Shown in pieces: positions 53,986-64,000 of a stretch of 64,000 bases of DNA. Source of the DNA: JBOHDX01 sp050700835 (GTDB lineage Bacteria; Actinomycetota; Actinomycetes; Propionibacteriales; Nocardioidaceae); the NCBI GenBank assembly GCA_050700835.1, contig JBOHDX010000128.1:52610-116609 (forward strand), read 5' to 3'. Below the pieces are notes generated by a model, which had not been told where the DNA came from, made no database searches, and was given only the letters and a program-made list of their open reading frames with translations. Position numbers and translations under genes: made by a program. The first letter of the stretch is position 1. The number at the start of each line of letters is the position of its first letter.

Positions 53986-54112
53986 GCCACCACTGTAGGC
54001 GGTGCCGCCGGTAGCCCGATTTCAGCGCGGCCACGACCCACGAATCGACATCCGGGTAGTCAGGGCCACCACAATGCCGATTCTTCGGTGACCACCCGCC
54101 CCGGCGACGACG

Positions 54113-54679
54113 TCAGCGGCTGTCGACGTCGGCACCCGTGGCGAGGTCGGAGCAGTCGACCAGCTCGACATCGCGCGCCGCGAGGTACGCCCGGGCCCCT
54201 TGGTCGCCGCGGGAGCTCGCCACCACCTGCGCCCAGTGCTCGCGTCCGAGCAGCACCGGATGCCCCGGTCGACCCGAATAAACCGCCCTGGCAAGCGTGC
54301 CGGCTGCGGCATGTCCGCCGACCCGGCGCACCACTTCCGCGCCAACGTCGGGTACGTCCACCAGATGCACGAGCGCAGCGTCCGCGCCCGGTGACATGGT
54401 GACGCAGGCGTCCAGCCCCGCTCGCAACGACGCACCCATGCCCTCGGCCCACTCGGTGGCCTCCACGATCTGGACGTCGTGCACGACGGACAGGAGATCC
54501 CGCACGCGCGCCGCTTCGGCGCCGATCACGACGATCACCGGGACGCACCCCCCGGCGCCGAGGGTGTGGACAGCATTGCGTACCCAGGGTTCCCCATCGT
54601 CGTCGACCACTAGCGCCTTCGGGAGGCCCATGCGACGACCGGCGCCGGCCGCCAGGAGCAGCCCGACGACGTCAGGCAC
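54113..54679 (-). CDS. MobA/MocA-like nucleotidyltransferase
   Basis: A 188-residue enzyme of the MobA-like NTP-transferase family: LLLAAGAGRRMGLPKAL (7-23) binds the nucleotide, ATEWAEGMGASLRAGLDAC follows, and the DxPD-like VHLVDVPDVGAEV holds the metal-binding Asp. MocA transfers CMP to molybdopterin to make the cytosine dinucleotide cofactor used by CoxL-type enzymes, so its place just upstream of the cluster fits that role, although MobA-type GMP transfer cannot be excluded. It overlaps the dipeptidase gene by eight bases. Confidence 0.85.
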   Translation of the reverse strand: MPDVVGLLLAAGAGRRMGLPKALVVDDDGEPWVRNAVHTLGAGGCVPVIVVIGAEAARVRDLLSVVHDVQIVEATEWAEGMGASLRAGLDACVTMSPGADAALVHLVDVPDVGAEVVRRVGGHAAAGTLARAVYSGRPGHPVLLGREHWAQVVASSRGDQGARAYLAARDVELVDCSDLATGADVDSR

Positions 54680-55799
54680 GGGCGTTCTCGGTGTCGCGCA
54701 GGACCCGGACCGCGTTGCGTCCCGCGAGCTTCGTCAGGTCGTCGCGAGACCAGCCGCGGTTGGACAGCGTCGCGAACAGTGCCGGGTAGGTCGAGACGTC
54801 CTCGAGTCCGACGGTGTGGAACGACGTGCCGTCGAAGTCGCCGCCGAGTCCGACGGCGTCGATGCCGGCGACGTCACGGACGTGCTCGATGTGGGCGACG
54901 ACGTCGTCGATCGTGGCGTCCGGCGGCGGGTCGGTCGCGGCCCGTTCACTCATCACCGGGTCGAGATCGGCGAACCGGCGCGGGTCGAGGCCGCGATCTC
55001 GGCACGCCTGCTGGCACTCGACGTACCACCGGGCGGCGCCGGGCGACACGAACATCGGCACGAACGTCACCATGCACACACCGCCGTTGCCGGCGAGCGA
55101 CTCGAGCACGTCGTCGGGCACGTTCCTGGGCACGTCGCAGACCGTGCGTGCGCTCGAGTGACTGAACATCACCGGCGCCCGCGTGACCCGGAGGGCGTGG
55201 CGCATCACGTCGGCGCTGACGTGCGACAGGTCGACGACCACGCCGAGGTCGTTCATGCGCGCAACGACCTGTTCCCCGAAACCGGACAGACCGTTCAGAA
55301 CGGCGTCGTCGGTGGCGGAGTCGGCCCAGGGCACGTTGTCGTTGTGGGTCAACGTCAGGTAGCGAACGCCGAGCGCGGCCATCGCTTCCAGAACACCGAG
55401 GGACCCGTTGATCGAGTGGCCGCCCTCCATGCCCATCAGCGAGGCGATGCGGCCCTGGCGTACCGCCGCGTCGACATCGTCGGCACAGGTGGCCAAGACG
55501 AGATCGTCGGGGTAACGGACGCACATGCTGCGGACGAACGCGATCTGCTCCAACGTCGCCGTCACCGCAGCGTCGCCCGGCAGTGACGAGGGCACGAACA
55601 CCGACCAGAACTGCGCCCCCACGCCGCCGGTACGCAGCCTCGGCAGGTCCGTGTCCAGCGCGGACTGCGGCCTGCCGATGTCGAGGGTGTCGAGGTCGTA
55701 GCCGGCGGCGTCGCGGTGCGCCCAAGGCAGGTCGTTGTGACCATCGGTCAAGGGTGCGCCGCGCAACATTTCCTGCAGATGTGCGAGTTGGGTGGGCAT
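54672..55799 (-). CDS. Membrane dipeptidase (peptidase M19)
   Basis: A 375-residue zinc dipeptidase of the renal-dipeptidase family. Metal ligands are visible: DGHNDLPW (His and Asp), GMEGGHSINGSLGVLEAM (Glu), DLSHVSADVM and FSHSSARTVC (His). DAVGLGGDFDGT and GRNAVRVL close the barrel. It hydrolyses dipeptides, often with D-residues; no signal peptide is seen, so a cytoplasmic enzyme is likely. ATG at 55799 was chosen; a longer in-frame extension lacks similarity. Confidence 0.93.
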   Translation of the reverse strand: MPTQLAHLQEMLRGAPLTDGHNDLPWAHRDAAGYDLDTLDIGRPQSALDTDLPRLRTGGVGAQFWSVFVPSSLPGDAAVTATLEQIAFVRSMCVRYPDDLVLATCADDVDAAVRQGRIASLMGMEGGHSINGSLGVLEAMAALGVRYLTLTHNDNVPWADSATDDAVLNGLSGFGEQVVARMNDLGVVVDLSHVSADVMRHALRVTRAPVMFSHSSARTVCDVPRNVPDDVLESLAGNGGVCMVTFVPMFVSPGAARWYVECQQACRDRGLDPRRFADLDPVMSERAATDPPPDATIDDVVAHIEHVRDVAGIDAVGLGGDFDGTSFHTVGLEDVSTYPALFATLSNRGWSRDDLTKLAGRNAVRVLRDTENARA

Positions 55800-55966
55800 G
55801 GGGGAATCCTTCCATGCAACATCGGTGAAAACCCTGAGGCGAACTGTCCGTGCAACCGGATAGCGTTCTCCTGTCAAAGATCACCCGGCCCTGCGGCCGA
55901 TGAGATCGTCTTCTCGTCGAAGTCCAACCAGGTGACTGACATCGCTAGACATTCGATTCGCCGCAC

Positions 55967-55982
55967 GTCGACTCGGGTCGAC
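55967..55982 (+). promoter_or_regulatory. Inverted repeat before the MMPL gene
   Basis: GTCGAC-TCGG-GTCGAC lies about 30 bases before the MMPL start and is flanked by two copies of TTCGATTC (55952-55959 and 55989-55996). The arrangement suits a regulator binding site; no linked regulator is obvious other than the divergent or downstream genes. Confidence 0.4.
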
Positions 55983-56012
55983 CCACAGTTCGATTCACCG
56001 GAGGGGACAGTC

Positions 56013-58130
56013 GTGTCGAGAGCTCTTGCGGGCGCCGTGAGCGGCCACCGCACCAAGTGGGCCATCCTGGCTTTCTGGATCGTCGTGCTCATCGTGGCGG
56101 CCCCGTTGGCAGGCAAGCTGACGGGCGCCGAGGACAACCAGGCCAAGTCGTGGCTACCGGGCAACGCAGAGTCCACCAAGGTCCTTGACCGGCAGGCGGC
56201 GTTCCAGTCGCCGAACGAGATTCCGGCCGTCGTGGTGTACGAACGGACGTCGGGCCTCACCGCGGCCGACAAGGCAAAGGCCACGGCCGACGCCAACGCG
56301 TTCGCCAGCCTCACCGGCGTGGACGGCCGCATCGTCGGGCCGGTGGCATCCGCGGACGGGCAGGCGCTGGAGACGGTCATCCCGCTCAACTTCGGCAGCG
56401 ACGCGTGGGCCAAGGCACCCGACGCGGTGAAGTCGATCCTCGACCAGGCGCGCTCGGATGCCCACGGCCTGACCGCACACGTGGCCGGGCCGGCCGGCAC
56501 CGCGGCAGACTCCAGCGCGGCCTTCTCCGGCATCGACGGCAAGCTGCTGTTCGCCACGATCGGCGTGGTCGTCCTCATCCTGCTGCTGACCTATCGGAGC
56601 CCGCTGCTGTGGCTGTTGCCGGTGATCTCCGCCGGGACGGCGTTGATGACTGCCGAAGGCGTCATCTACCTGTTGGCGTCCCACGCGGGTCTCACCGTCA
56701 ACGGGCAAAGCGCCGGCATCCTGACCGTGCTCGTGTTCGGCGCCGGCACCGACTACGCGTTGCTGCTGGTGGCGCGTTATCGGGAGGAGCTACGTCGCCA
56801 CGAGGACCGGCACGAGGCGATGGGGGTCGCGCTGCACCGAGCGGGTCCGGCGATCGTCGCCAGCGGCGGAACCGTCGTGCTCGGCATGCTCTGCCTGCTG
56901 GCCGCCACCATGAACTCCACGCAGGGCCTCGGCCCGGTCTGTGCGGTGGGCGTGGCCGTCGGTCTGCTGGTGATGCTGACCCTGCTGCCCGCGTTGCTGG
57001 TGATCTTCGGGCGCTGGATGTTCTGGCCGGTTCGCCCACACGTGGGCACCCCCGAGCCGACCGCCACCGGACTGTGGGCCCGGGTCGGGTCGTTCATCAA
57101 GCCGCGGCCCCGGGTCGTGTGGGGCGTCACCGCCGTCGTCTTAGCAGCGCTCAGCCTCGGCAGCGTCAAGCTGGGGGCGACCGGCCTGACGCAGGCGGAG
57201 TCGTTCCGCAACACCCCGGACTCCGTCGTGGGCGAGGGTGTGCTGCAGGCCCACCACTTCGCCGGCGGGGCCGGCGACCCGGTGGTCATCTTGTCGTCGG
57301 CCGGTGCCGCGTCCCAGGTCCGCGCCGCCGCGGCGGAGACGCAGGGCATCCAAAAGGTGGCTGCTCCGGTGGTCAAGAACGGCCTGGCCTACCTGCAGGC
57401 AACGCTGGCCGACGCACCGGACAGCAAGGCGGCCTACGCCACCATCGACCGCATTCGCGACGTGGTGCACGCCGTCCCGGGCGCGAATGCCCTGGTCGGA
57501 GGCGGCACCGCGATCAACCTCGACGTGCAGCGGGCGTCGGGACACGACAACAACGTCGTGATCCCGCTGGTTCTGATCGTCGTCCTGATCGTGCTGGCTC
57601 TGCTGCTCCGGTCGTTGCTCGCGCCTCTGGTCCTGATCGCGACGGTGGTGCTGTCCTTCGGGGCCGCACTCGGTGTCAGCGCACTGGTGTTCAAGTACGT
57701 CTTTGGGTTCGGCGGTGCCGACACGTCGCTGCCGCTGTTCGTGTTCGTGTTCCTGGTCGCGCTGGGCATCGACTACAACATCTTCTTGATGACCCGGGTG
57801 CGTGAGGAGGCACTCAAGGTCGGCACCCGCCGCGCGTCGTTGATCGCGCTCGGCGCCACCGGCGGCGTGATCACCTCGGCGGGCCTCGTGCTGGCGGGCA
57901 CGTTCTCCGTGCTGGCGACGTTGCCGCTGACGGCGTTCTCCGAGATCGGGTTCGCGGTCGCGTTCGGTGTCCTGCTCGACACGATCATCGTGCGGTCGGT
58001 GCTCGTGACCGCGCTCAACCTCGACATCGGACGATGGATGTGGTGGCCGAGCCACCTCAGTCGGGTCGAGGACGTGACCGACTCGGCGCCGGAGCAGCCG
58101 GAGCTGGCGAAGGTCGGCGCCCCGATCTAG
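56013..58130 (+). CDS. MMPL family transporter
   Basis: A 705-residue RND-like transporter with about 12 TM helices in two halves and two periplasmic domains. The proton-relay motifs GAGTDYALLLVARYREE and LGIDYNIFLMTRVREE mark the MMPL family. Such proteins export lipids or siderophores in mycobacteria; here the substrate is unknown. GTG 56013 follows GGAGGGG; a frame extension upstream of it is not protein-like. The 3' end overlaps the response regulator gene by four bases. Confidence 0.93.
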   Translation: MSRALAGAVSGHRTKWAILAFWIVVLIVAAPLAGKLTGAEDNQAKSWLPGNAESTKVLDRQAAFQSPNEIPAVVVYERTSGLTAADKAKATADANAFASLTGVDGRIVGPVASADGQALETVIPLNFGSDAWAKAPDAVKSILDQARSDAHGLTAHVAGPAGTAADSSAAFSGIDGKLLFATIGVVVLILLLTYRSPLLWLLPVISAGTALMTAEGVIYLLASHAGLTVNGQSAGILTVLVFGAGTDYALLLVARYREELRRHEDRHEAMGVALHRAGPAIVASGGTVVLGMLCLLAATMNSTQGLGPVCAVGVAVGLLVMLTLLPALLVIFGRWMFWPVRPHVGTPEPTATGLWARVGSFIKPRPRVVWGVTAVVLAALSLGSVKLGATGLTQAESFRNTPDSVVGEGVLQAHHFAGGAGDPVVILSSAGAASQVRAAAAETQGIQKVAAPVVKNGLAYLQATLADAPDSKAAYATIDRIRDVVHAVPGANALVGGGTAINLDVQRASGHDNNVVIPLVLIVVLIVLALLLRSLLAPLVLIATVVLSFGAALGVSALVFKYVFGFGGADTSLPLFVFVFLVALGIDYNIFLMTRVREEALKVGTRRASLIALGATGGVITSAGLVLAGTFSVLATLPLTAFSEIGFAVAFGVLLDTIIVRSVLVTALNLDIGRWMWWPSHLSRVEDVTDSAPEQPELAKVGAPI

Positions 58131-58786
58131 CTGGTCGCGCCGGGCGAGACCCAACCCGCCCGCCGCGCCCTGGCCACCGCCTGCAGCTGGGACCTGACCC
58201 CCAGCTTGTGCAACACGGATTGGATCTGGGAGCGCACGGTGGCCTCCGAGACGTAGGCGTCCCGAGCGATGTCGGCCGCGGACTCTCCCTCGACGAGGGC
58301 GTTGAGCACACTCTGCTCCCGGCGGGTCAGCGCGTCGAACGGCTCCATGGTGGCGGTCTGCTCCCGTGCGGCCCGGCGTGCTGCATCCGACCACCGGTGG
58401 TCGCGGTACGCCTCGGGCACCGCGTCGCCGCGGGACAACCCGGCGATGAGTGCTGAGATCTCCTCGATCGACAGAGTCTTGGGTACGACCCCGTGCGCGC
58501 CGGCCAGCAGGCAGTTCCCCCACGAGACGACGCTCGTCTCGCCGGTCAGCACCAGCACCCGACCGACCAGTCTCACCACGTCAGGCAGCAGGTCGAGCGC
58601 GGTCAGCCCGTCGCCGAGAGCGAGATCCAGCAGCAGGAGGTCGACGTCCTGTCCGGCCAGCCGGTCGGGGATGTCGAGCGCGGGTGGATGGACCGTCACC
58701 TCCGCGCCACCGGACCGCAACACCAGGCTGATCGCCTGCGCGAACAGTGAGTGGTCGTCGACGACCGCGATCCGGGCGTTGGCCAC
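58127..58786 (-). CDS. LuxR-type response regulator
   Basis: A 219-residue regulator: receiver domain with acid pair Asp10/Asp11 (RIAVVDDHSLFAQAISLV), phosphoacceptor Asp54 in LLLLDLALGDG, and the C-terminal LuxR helix-turn-helix (LTRREQSVLNALVEGESAAD, VSEATVRSQIQSVLHKLGVR). GTG 58786 starts one base after the stop of the sensor-kinase gene, so both are co-translated. It may control the amidase, transporter or unlinked genes. Confidence 0.93.
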   Translation of the reverse strand: MANARIAVVDDHSLFAQAISLVLRSGGAEVTVHPPALDIPDRLAGQDVDLLLLDLALGDGLTALDLLPDVVRLVGRVLVLTGETSVVSWGNCLLAGAHGVVPKTLSIEEISALIAGLSRGDAVPEAYRDHRWSDAARRAAREQTATMEPFDALTRREQSVLNALVEGESAADIARDAYVSEATVRSQIQSVLHKLGVRSQLQAVARARRAGWVSPGATS

Positions 58787-58787
58787 G

Positions 58788-60275
58788 TCAGGCGCTCTGC
58801 ATCGCGCGGTCGACCGACGGCGACCCCGGTGCGTAGGCACCGGTGTGGCGGAGCCGCAGCCGCAGGCCGCGACCTGGCGACGACTCGATGCGAGCCACGA
58901 GGGCGTCGTCGTCGAGGGCAACCTCGCGGACCGCCTGGGTGTCGGCGAGCGACACGCGGCGATGGGCGAGCTGGGCCCGGATCGGTGCCCGTGCCTCGTC
59001 GATCTCAACCACGAGCACGTCGTGGTCGGCGCGTGCTCGCAGCTCGAGGCAACGCCCGGACACGGCGTCACTCGCGGCCCTGATCACCGATGCGACGTAC
59101 AACAGCATCGAGGGAGGTGCGTCGAGGTCGGGCATGGACTCGATCTGGCTCTCCATCGCAATGCCTTCGCAGCGCAGCACGGACAGCTCGGACTCGAGCC
59201 GCTGCTCGACCGAAGCGGTCGCCGTCGGTGCCGGCGCGCGCAGCAACGCGGCCACCCGACGCAACTCCGTCCGAACACCGTCCACCAGCTCGGTCCGGGT
59301 CGAGGGGTCCAGCCCCTCGCTCCTGGTGAGCAGCAGCTCGTTGGCCATCTGGACCGCGGCCAGCGCCGAGCGCGCGTCATGCCGGCGCGCCGCTTCCGCG
59401 TCGTGGCTGAGCGAGCTCTGGGTCACCCGCGCCAGCAGCCTCAGGCCGCGACGCTGGTCATGCACCTGGGCGACCCGGAACCGGTCCACACCGAACGCCA
59501 TCACGACGCCGCAGGCAGCGCCGAGGAACCCGATCGAGGCCAGGGTCGCGAACCCGAACTCCTGCTGAGTCACGTCGCCCAGCAGCATCCGGGACACCGA
59601 CACCAGCGTGAAGGCGCAGGCCAGGACGAAGCGCACGTCGCGGCGGATGCCGGGGCTCGCCAGCGCGACGAACCCAACGGCCAAGGGCCCGACGATCGTC
59701 AGCACCAACGGGACCGCCGAGGGCGGAGCGGGCAGCAACATTCCCAGGACCAGACCGAAACAGGCCGCTCCGAGCACCCGGAGCCCCAGCTTGCCGATGA
59801 AGACGGCGATGCTGAGGTCGGAGATGACCTCGTCGACCTCACCCGTGCGCGCGCAGTAGGCGGCGGCGACCAGCATCAAGCAGGGCCCCACCAGCCAAGC
59901 GCCCGAGTGGGCGGCGGCCTGACCGCCGCCCTCGAGGACACCGGCGGCGACCGGGGAGCCGACCGCTGACACCAACAGGGTGCCGGCGATCCAGACGTCG
60001 CGGGACCGGCCACACACGCGCCAGGAGAACAACAGCGACAGGGCTGCGTTGACCGTCGCGGTCAGCCACATGACGGCGCCGACCCCGAGGAGCAGGTTCA
60101 GCCGGAGCGGCCGGTACGCCAAGATGACGACCGCGACCGCGAGCAGCAGGGCCGCGCCGAGGCAGGCGCCGCGCCCGAGCATCACACCGGAGACGGGAAA
60201 CGTCACCGATGAGCGGCGGTCGACCCCGTGGTACGGGCGCGCAGCAGTGTCGGCGTCTTGTTGCGGGTGTCCCAT
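58788..60275 (-). CDS. Sensor histidine kinase-like protein with degenerate ATPase domain
   Basis: A 495-residue protein with about 8 TM segments in residues 35-265, then a cytoplasmic part. A candidate phospho-acceptor is His299 in RRHDARSALAAVQMANELLL. The expected N-box Asn (here RAASDAVSGRC) and the DxGxG box (here EIDEARAP) are not recognisable; only a Gly-rich SSPGRGLRLRLR like the G2 box remains. ATP binding is therefore doubtful. ATG 60275 follows GAGGGG. The gene is directly upstream of its response regulator. Confidence 0.8.
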   Translation of the reverse strand: MGHPQQDADTAARPYHGVDRRSSVTFPVSGVMLGRGACLGAALLLAVAVVILAYRPLRLNLLLGVGAVMWLTATVNAALSLLFSWRVCGRSRDVWIAGTLLVSAVGSPVAAGVLEGGGQAAAHSGAWLVGPCLMLVAAAYCARTGEVDEVISDLSIAVFIGKLGLRVLGAACFGLVLGMLLPAPPSAVPLVLTIVGPLAVGFVALASPGIRRDVRFVLACAFTLVSVSRMLLGDVTQQEFGFATLASIGFLGAACGVVMAFGVDRFRVAQVHDQRRGLRLLARVTQSSLSHDAEAARRHDARSALAAVQMANELLLTRSEGLDPSTRTELVDGVRTELRRVAALLRAPAPTATASVEQRLESELSVLRCEGIAMESQIESMPDLDAPPSMLLYVASVIRAASDAVSGRCLELRARADHDVLVVEIDEARAPIRAQLAHRRVSLADTQAVREVALDDDALVARIESSPGRGLRLRLRHTGAYAPGSPSVDRAMQSA

Positions 60276-60440
60276 GCATGTCCCCTCGAGAGACCGCTTG
60301 TGGCTTCGCTCTCCTCGCCGCCCCCCGCTGGTGATGCTGACAGAGATTGCCCGGCCAAACAGGGCTTTTTGACAAATCGATGTGCTCCGCAACAACCGAC
60401 GCTGAAGGCTCAAACGGCCTCGAACCACTACAGTCGACGC

Positions 60441-61268
60441 GTGCCCGCAACGAGGAGGAACCGCCGATTGTGGTGGTTTGTCACGACCCTCGTCGCGCTC
60501 GGCGGTCTGACGCTGGGGCTCAGCCCGAGCGCAACCGCTGCCCACCCGCTCGGAGACGCCTCCGCTGCCGGCATCTCGGGGTCCACGGTGGTGACCGGGC
60601 ACCCGCTACGCGGCAAGCTCATCGTTCTCGACGCCGGCCACCAGCTCGGCGCCGGTGCGCACCCGCGACAGATCAACCGGCAGGTCCCGGCCGGCGGATT
60701 CAAGAAGGCCTGCCAGACCAGCGGAACCGCGACGAACGCGGGCTTCCCGGAGGCGACGTTCGCGTTCGACACCGTCCGCCAGCTCAAGCTCCGCCTCGAG
60801 CGGCTCGGCGCCACCGTGCAACTGACCCGCAAGCACAACTGGATGAGGCTGTGGGGTCCGTGCGTGGACTTCCGCGGCAGGTTCGGCAACCGGGAGCACG
60901 CCGACCTGAAGATCAGCATCCACGGCGACGGGTGCTACTGCGCCGGCCACGGCTTCGACGTCATCGCCCCCACCGACCGGCCGCCGTGGACCCACGACAT
61001 CTATCGGTCGTCGCTGCGACTGGCGGGCCACATCCGTGGCGGTCTCGAGTCGGCCGGCTTCCCGGTCGCGAACTATGTCGGCGGCGGTGACGGGATCGAC
61101 CTTCGCGGGGACCTGGCGACGTTGAACCTCTCCAACATTCCGACGGTGATGGTCGAGCTGGGCAACATGCGGCAGGCGCACGACGCCAGGGTGATGTCAT
61201 CGGTCGCCGGTCGGCATCGCTACGCCGTCGGGCTGGCTCGCGGGATCGTGGCGTTCCTGCACCACTGA
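60441..61268 (+). CDS. Secreted N-acetylmuramoyl-L-alanine amidase (Amidase_3)
   Basis: A 275-residue exported protein with an N-terminal signal (RRNRRLWWFVTTLVALGGLT). Zinc ligands of Amidase_3 are visible: His67 in VLDAGH, Glu104 in FPEATFAFD and His161 in ISIHGDG; catalytic Glu239 is in VMVELGNM. It cleaves the amide bond between muramic acid and L-alanine in peptidoglycan, outside the cell. GTG 60441 gives a normal signal peptide. It is divergent from the kinase gene. Confidence 0.93.
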   Translation: MPATRRNRRLWWFVTTLVALGGLTLGLSPSATAAHPLGDASAAGISGSTVVTGHPLRGKLIVLDAGHQLGAGAHPRQINRQVPAGGFKKACQTSGTATNAGFPEATFAFDTVRQLKLRLERLGATVQLTRKHNWMRLWGPCVDFRGRFGNREHADLKISIHGDGCYCAGHGFDVIAPTDRPPWTHDIYRSSLRLAGHIRGGLESAGFPVANYVGGGDGIDLRGDLATLNLSNIPTVMVELGNMRQAHDARVMSSVAGRHRYAVGLARGIVAFLHH

Positions 61269-61289
61269 ACCGGTCGGCGGCTCAGTCGC

Positions 61290-62165
61290 TCAGCATTGAC
61301 CTGGCCCGCCGTAGCGGAACGAGTGGTGGCTGTTTCGTCGGAGCGTGTACAGCCTAGGCGCGTTGACGTTTCCCCGGCGAAGCCTGACCGGCGGTCCACC
61401 GGTGTAGGCGACCTGAAAGACCTGCGCCGCCCGGGGGCTCCGGGCGAAGCGGCCGTTGCCCATGTCGTCGCAGACGCGGATGCCTCGGTTGGTCGCGACC
61501 TCGCCGAAAATCTGCACGGAGCCGGCGCGGGTGAACGTGCCGTTCCACTTCCGGTCGGGGTAGTAGCCCGAGATACGTCCGTTCACGCGCAGCCACCAGG
61601 CGTGGCGAGCGTGTACCCAGCCGAGCCGGATCACGCTACCGGTATGCAAGGTCGCTCCCGGGCGAATGCCGGTGCCTGCGCGGTGGAACCCGCAGCCGAA
61701 GTTGTAGCAGTGCGGCTGCCCGTTCCGCCACCAGAACACGAACAGCTGCGGTGCGTGGTTGCCACCGTTCACGATCCAGCCGGCCTCGATGTAGCTGAAG
61801 TGCTGGTTCGGTGCCCGGACGGCCATCTCGACCAGCGAGTGGTCGTTGCGCGTCGACCCGATCGGCACCTGCCGGGGGTGGTGCACCGTGAAGGACGCGG
61901 CGATGGCCCGGGGGCGCTGGCCCGCGACGAAGGTCTGGTCTGTCTCGGCGTACAGGTAGCGGCCGCCGGACGCCGCTTGCGCCGAGCGCGATCCCATCCA
62001 CGGGGCCGGAGGGAGTCGGGTGACATCGATCGACCTCGCGGCCTGCGCAGTCAGCCTCGCCGACCGCGGTCCGGCCGGGCTGACTGCCAGCGCTACTGAC
62101 GCGGTGGCGACAAGTGTGGTGGCGACGACAAGGGACAGCAGCCAACGGGCCCGAGCGCGAGTCAT
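61290..62165 (-). CDS. Neprosin-like secreted protein
   Basis: A 291-residue exported protein: signal peptide (residues 1-28), then a beta-rich domain like plant neprosin (glutamic peptidase, DUF239). Family features are IEAGWIV (Glu127), PHCYNFGCGFHR (Cys153, Cys158) and AWWLRVNGRISGYYPDRKW, VQIFGEVAT (Glu222). The two Glu residues sit where neprosin has its catalytic pair, about 95 residues apart. Neprosins cut after proline. ATG 62165 is the start. Its role outside the cell is unknown. Confidence 0.78.
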   Translation of the reverse strand: MTRARARWLLSLVVATTLVATASVALAVSPAGPRSARLTAQAARSIDVTRLPPAPWMGSRSAQAASGGRYLYAETDQTFVAGQRPRAIAASFTVHHPRQVPIGSTRNDHSLVEMAVRAPNQHFSYIEAGWIVNGGNHAPQLFVFWWRNGQPHCYNFGCGFHRAGTGIRPGATLHTGSVIRLGWVHARHAWWLRVNGRISGYYPDRKWNGTFTRAGSVQIFGEVATNRGIRVCDDMGNGRFARSPRAAQVFQVAYTGGPPVRLRRGNVNAPRLYTLRRNSHHSFRYGGPGQC

Positions 62166-62227
62166 GGCGCGACGCTACCTAACTGACGGGTGCCGGCGCA
62201 GGTACATCCGCCCGGCCCGACACGCGA

Positions 62228-62261
62228 CGAGGGCGGGCCCGGCGAACCGGGACCGCCCTCG
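62228..62261 (-). terminator. Hairpin downstream of groEL
   Basis: Arms GAGGGCGG-G-CCCGG and CCGGG-A-CCGCCCTC with a CGAA tetraloop lie 44 bases past the groEL stop on its strand and before the neprosin gene start. There is no strong T-run behind it, as is common in actinobacteria. Confidence 0.6.
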
Positions 62262-62304
62262 CTGCCATCCGTGCTGCTGGTTCAGTGCTGTGATGCGGTG
62301 GAAC

Positions 62305-63930
<1,626 letters not shown>

Positions 63931-64000
63931 TGCGGTGTGGTCCTCCGGTCATGGGCGCCGCGGGGTTTCCGCGGCAAGGACACAGTGCTCGGCCAGGCTC
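63931..64000 (-). other. groEL upstream region at window edge
   Basis: Seventy bases upstream of groEL hold a GGAGGA ribosome site and GC-rich leader. A full CIRCE element (TTAGCACTC-N9-GAGTGCTAA) is not present in this visible part; it may lie beyond the window. Confidence 0.6.

Noticed and set aside
60276..60440. c-di-AMP (ydaO-type) riboswitch before the cell-wall amidase
   Set aside because: Such riboswitches often precede actinobacterial wall hydrolases, but the conserved core could not be found in these 165 bases; only a TTGACA without matching -10 box was seen.
63931..64000. Possible CIRCE heat-shock operator upstream of groEL
   Set aside because: Only a partial half-site (GAGCACTG) is present and the second half at the right spacing is missing; the full region lies beyond the window.

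Overview
The window comes from a high-GC actinobacterium. The base composition, frequent GTG starts, many ATGA/GTGA start-stop overlaps, an IdeR/DtxR iron repressor with the full metal-ligand set, actinobacterial-only families (DUF2530, DUF3027, HelD/HelR-type motor, XPB-type helicase beside its helicase-associated partner) and a GroEL ending in GGMDF all point there. The order citrate synthase 2 - serC - MarR/MFS - DUF2530 - DUF3027 - MFS - cold shock - helicase pair resembles the block around serC, citA and ercc3 in mycobacteria. A Nocardioidaceae-like member of the Propionibacteriales is plausible, but the genus cannot be fixed from the sequence. It reads as chromosome: no phage, plasmid, insertion sequence, tRNA, rRNA or CRISPR array was found.

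Layout. 0-1.4 kb: tail of a cyclopropane-fatty-acyl-phospholipid-synthase-like methyltransferase coupled to a DUF1295 membrane protein, followed by a GAGCC pentanucleotide satellite. 1.7-4.5 kb: DUF1800/DUF1501 secreted pair. 4.5-9.2 kb: ideR, a hotdog-like protein coupled to a GH13 glucosidase, and an MFS exporter. 9.2-9.6 kb: a compact unit with promoter, ideal Shine-Dalgarno, 12-codon ORF, branched RNA structure and terminator. 9.6-13.8 kb: a 1395-residue secreted S53 (sedolisin-type) peptidase with Kelch repeats. 14-27.4 kb: core metabolism and transport (pdxH, citrate synthase 2, serC, methyltransferase, degenerate 2H protein, MarR-MFS, purine permease, DUF2530, DUF3027, MFS, aldose epimerase, cold-shock protein, larE). 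27.5-31.2 kb: a GGDEF diguanylate cyclase and an ECF sigma factor with a membrane-anchored propeller-like protein that appears frameshifted. 31.2-34.6 kb: acyl-CoA synthetase and an ABC exporter. 34.7-43.7 kb: helicase-associated protein, a very small gene, a CGNR regulator, XPB helicase, class V aminotransferase, HelD/HelR motor and an HD hydrolase. 43.7-46.1 kb: a DUF4031-LD-carboxypeptidase fusion, CutC and a small hypothetical. 46.1-54.7 kb: a complete molybdenum hydroxylase (CO-dehydrogenase-like, form II) cluster with its maturation genes. 54.7-64 kb: dipeptidase, MMPL transporter, a two-component pair with a degenerate kinase, cell-wall amidase, neprosin-like protein and groEL.

How genes work together. 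The Cox-type cluster is the clearest system: MoxR-like ATPase, VWA protein, XdhC, the S, L and M subunits and CoxG lie in one direction, with a MobA/MocA-like nucleotidyltransferase just upstream that could supply the cytidylylated molybdenum cofactor. Several secreted or envelope functions (amidase, LD-carboxypeptidase, S53 peptidase, neprosin-like protein, DUF1501) suggest active cell-wall and extracellular turnover. Iron control (IdeR), c-di-GMP synthesis, an ECF sigma unit and a two-component pair are the visible regulators.

Most unusual points: the 9.2-9.6 kb peptide/RNA unit with mutually exclusive helices; a composite palindromic element found twice, both times between convergent genes; a 56-codon gene with a strong promoter and ribosome site beside an apparently leaderless CGNR gene; and a DUF4031-S66 fusion. 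All function calls rest on motif recognition by eye; no database search was run.
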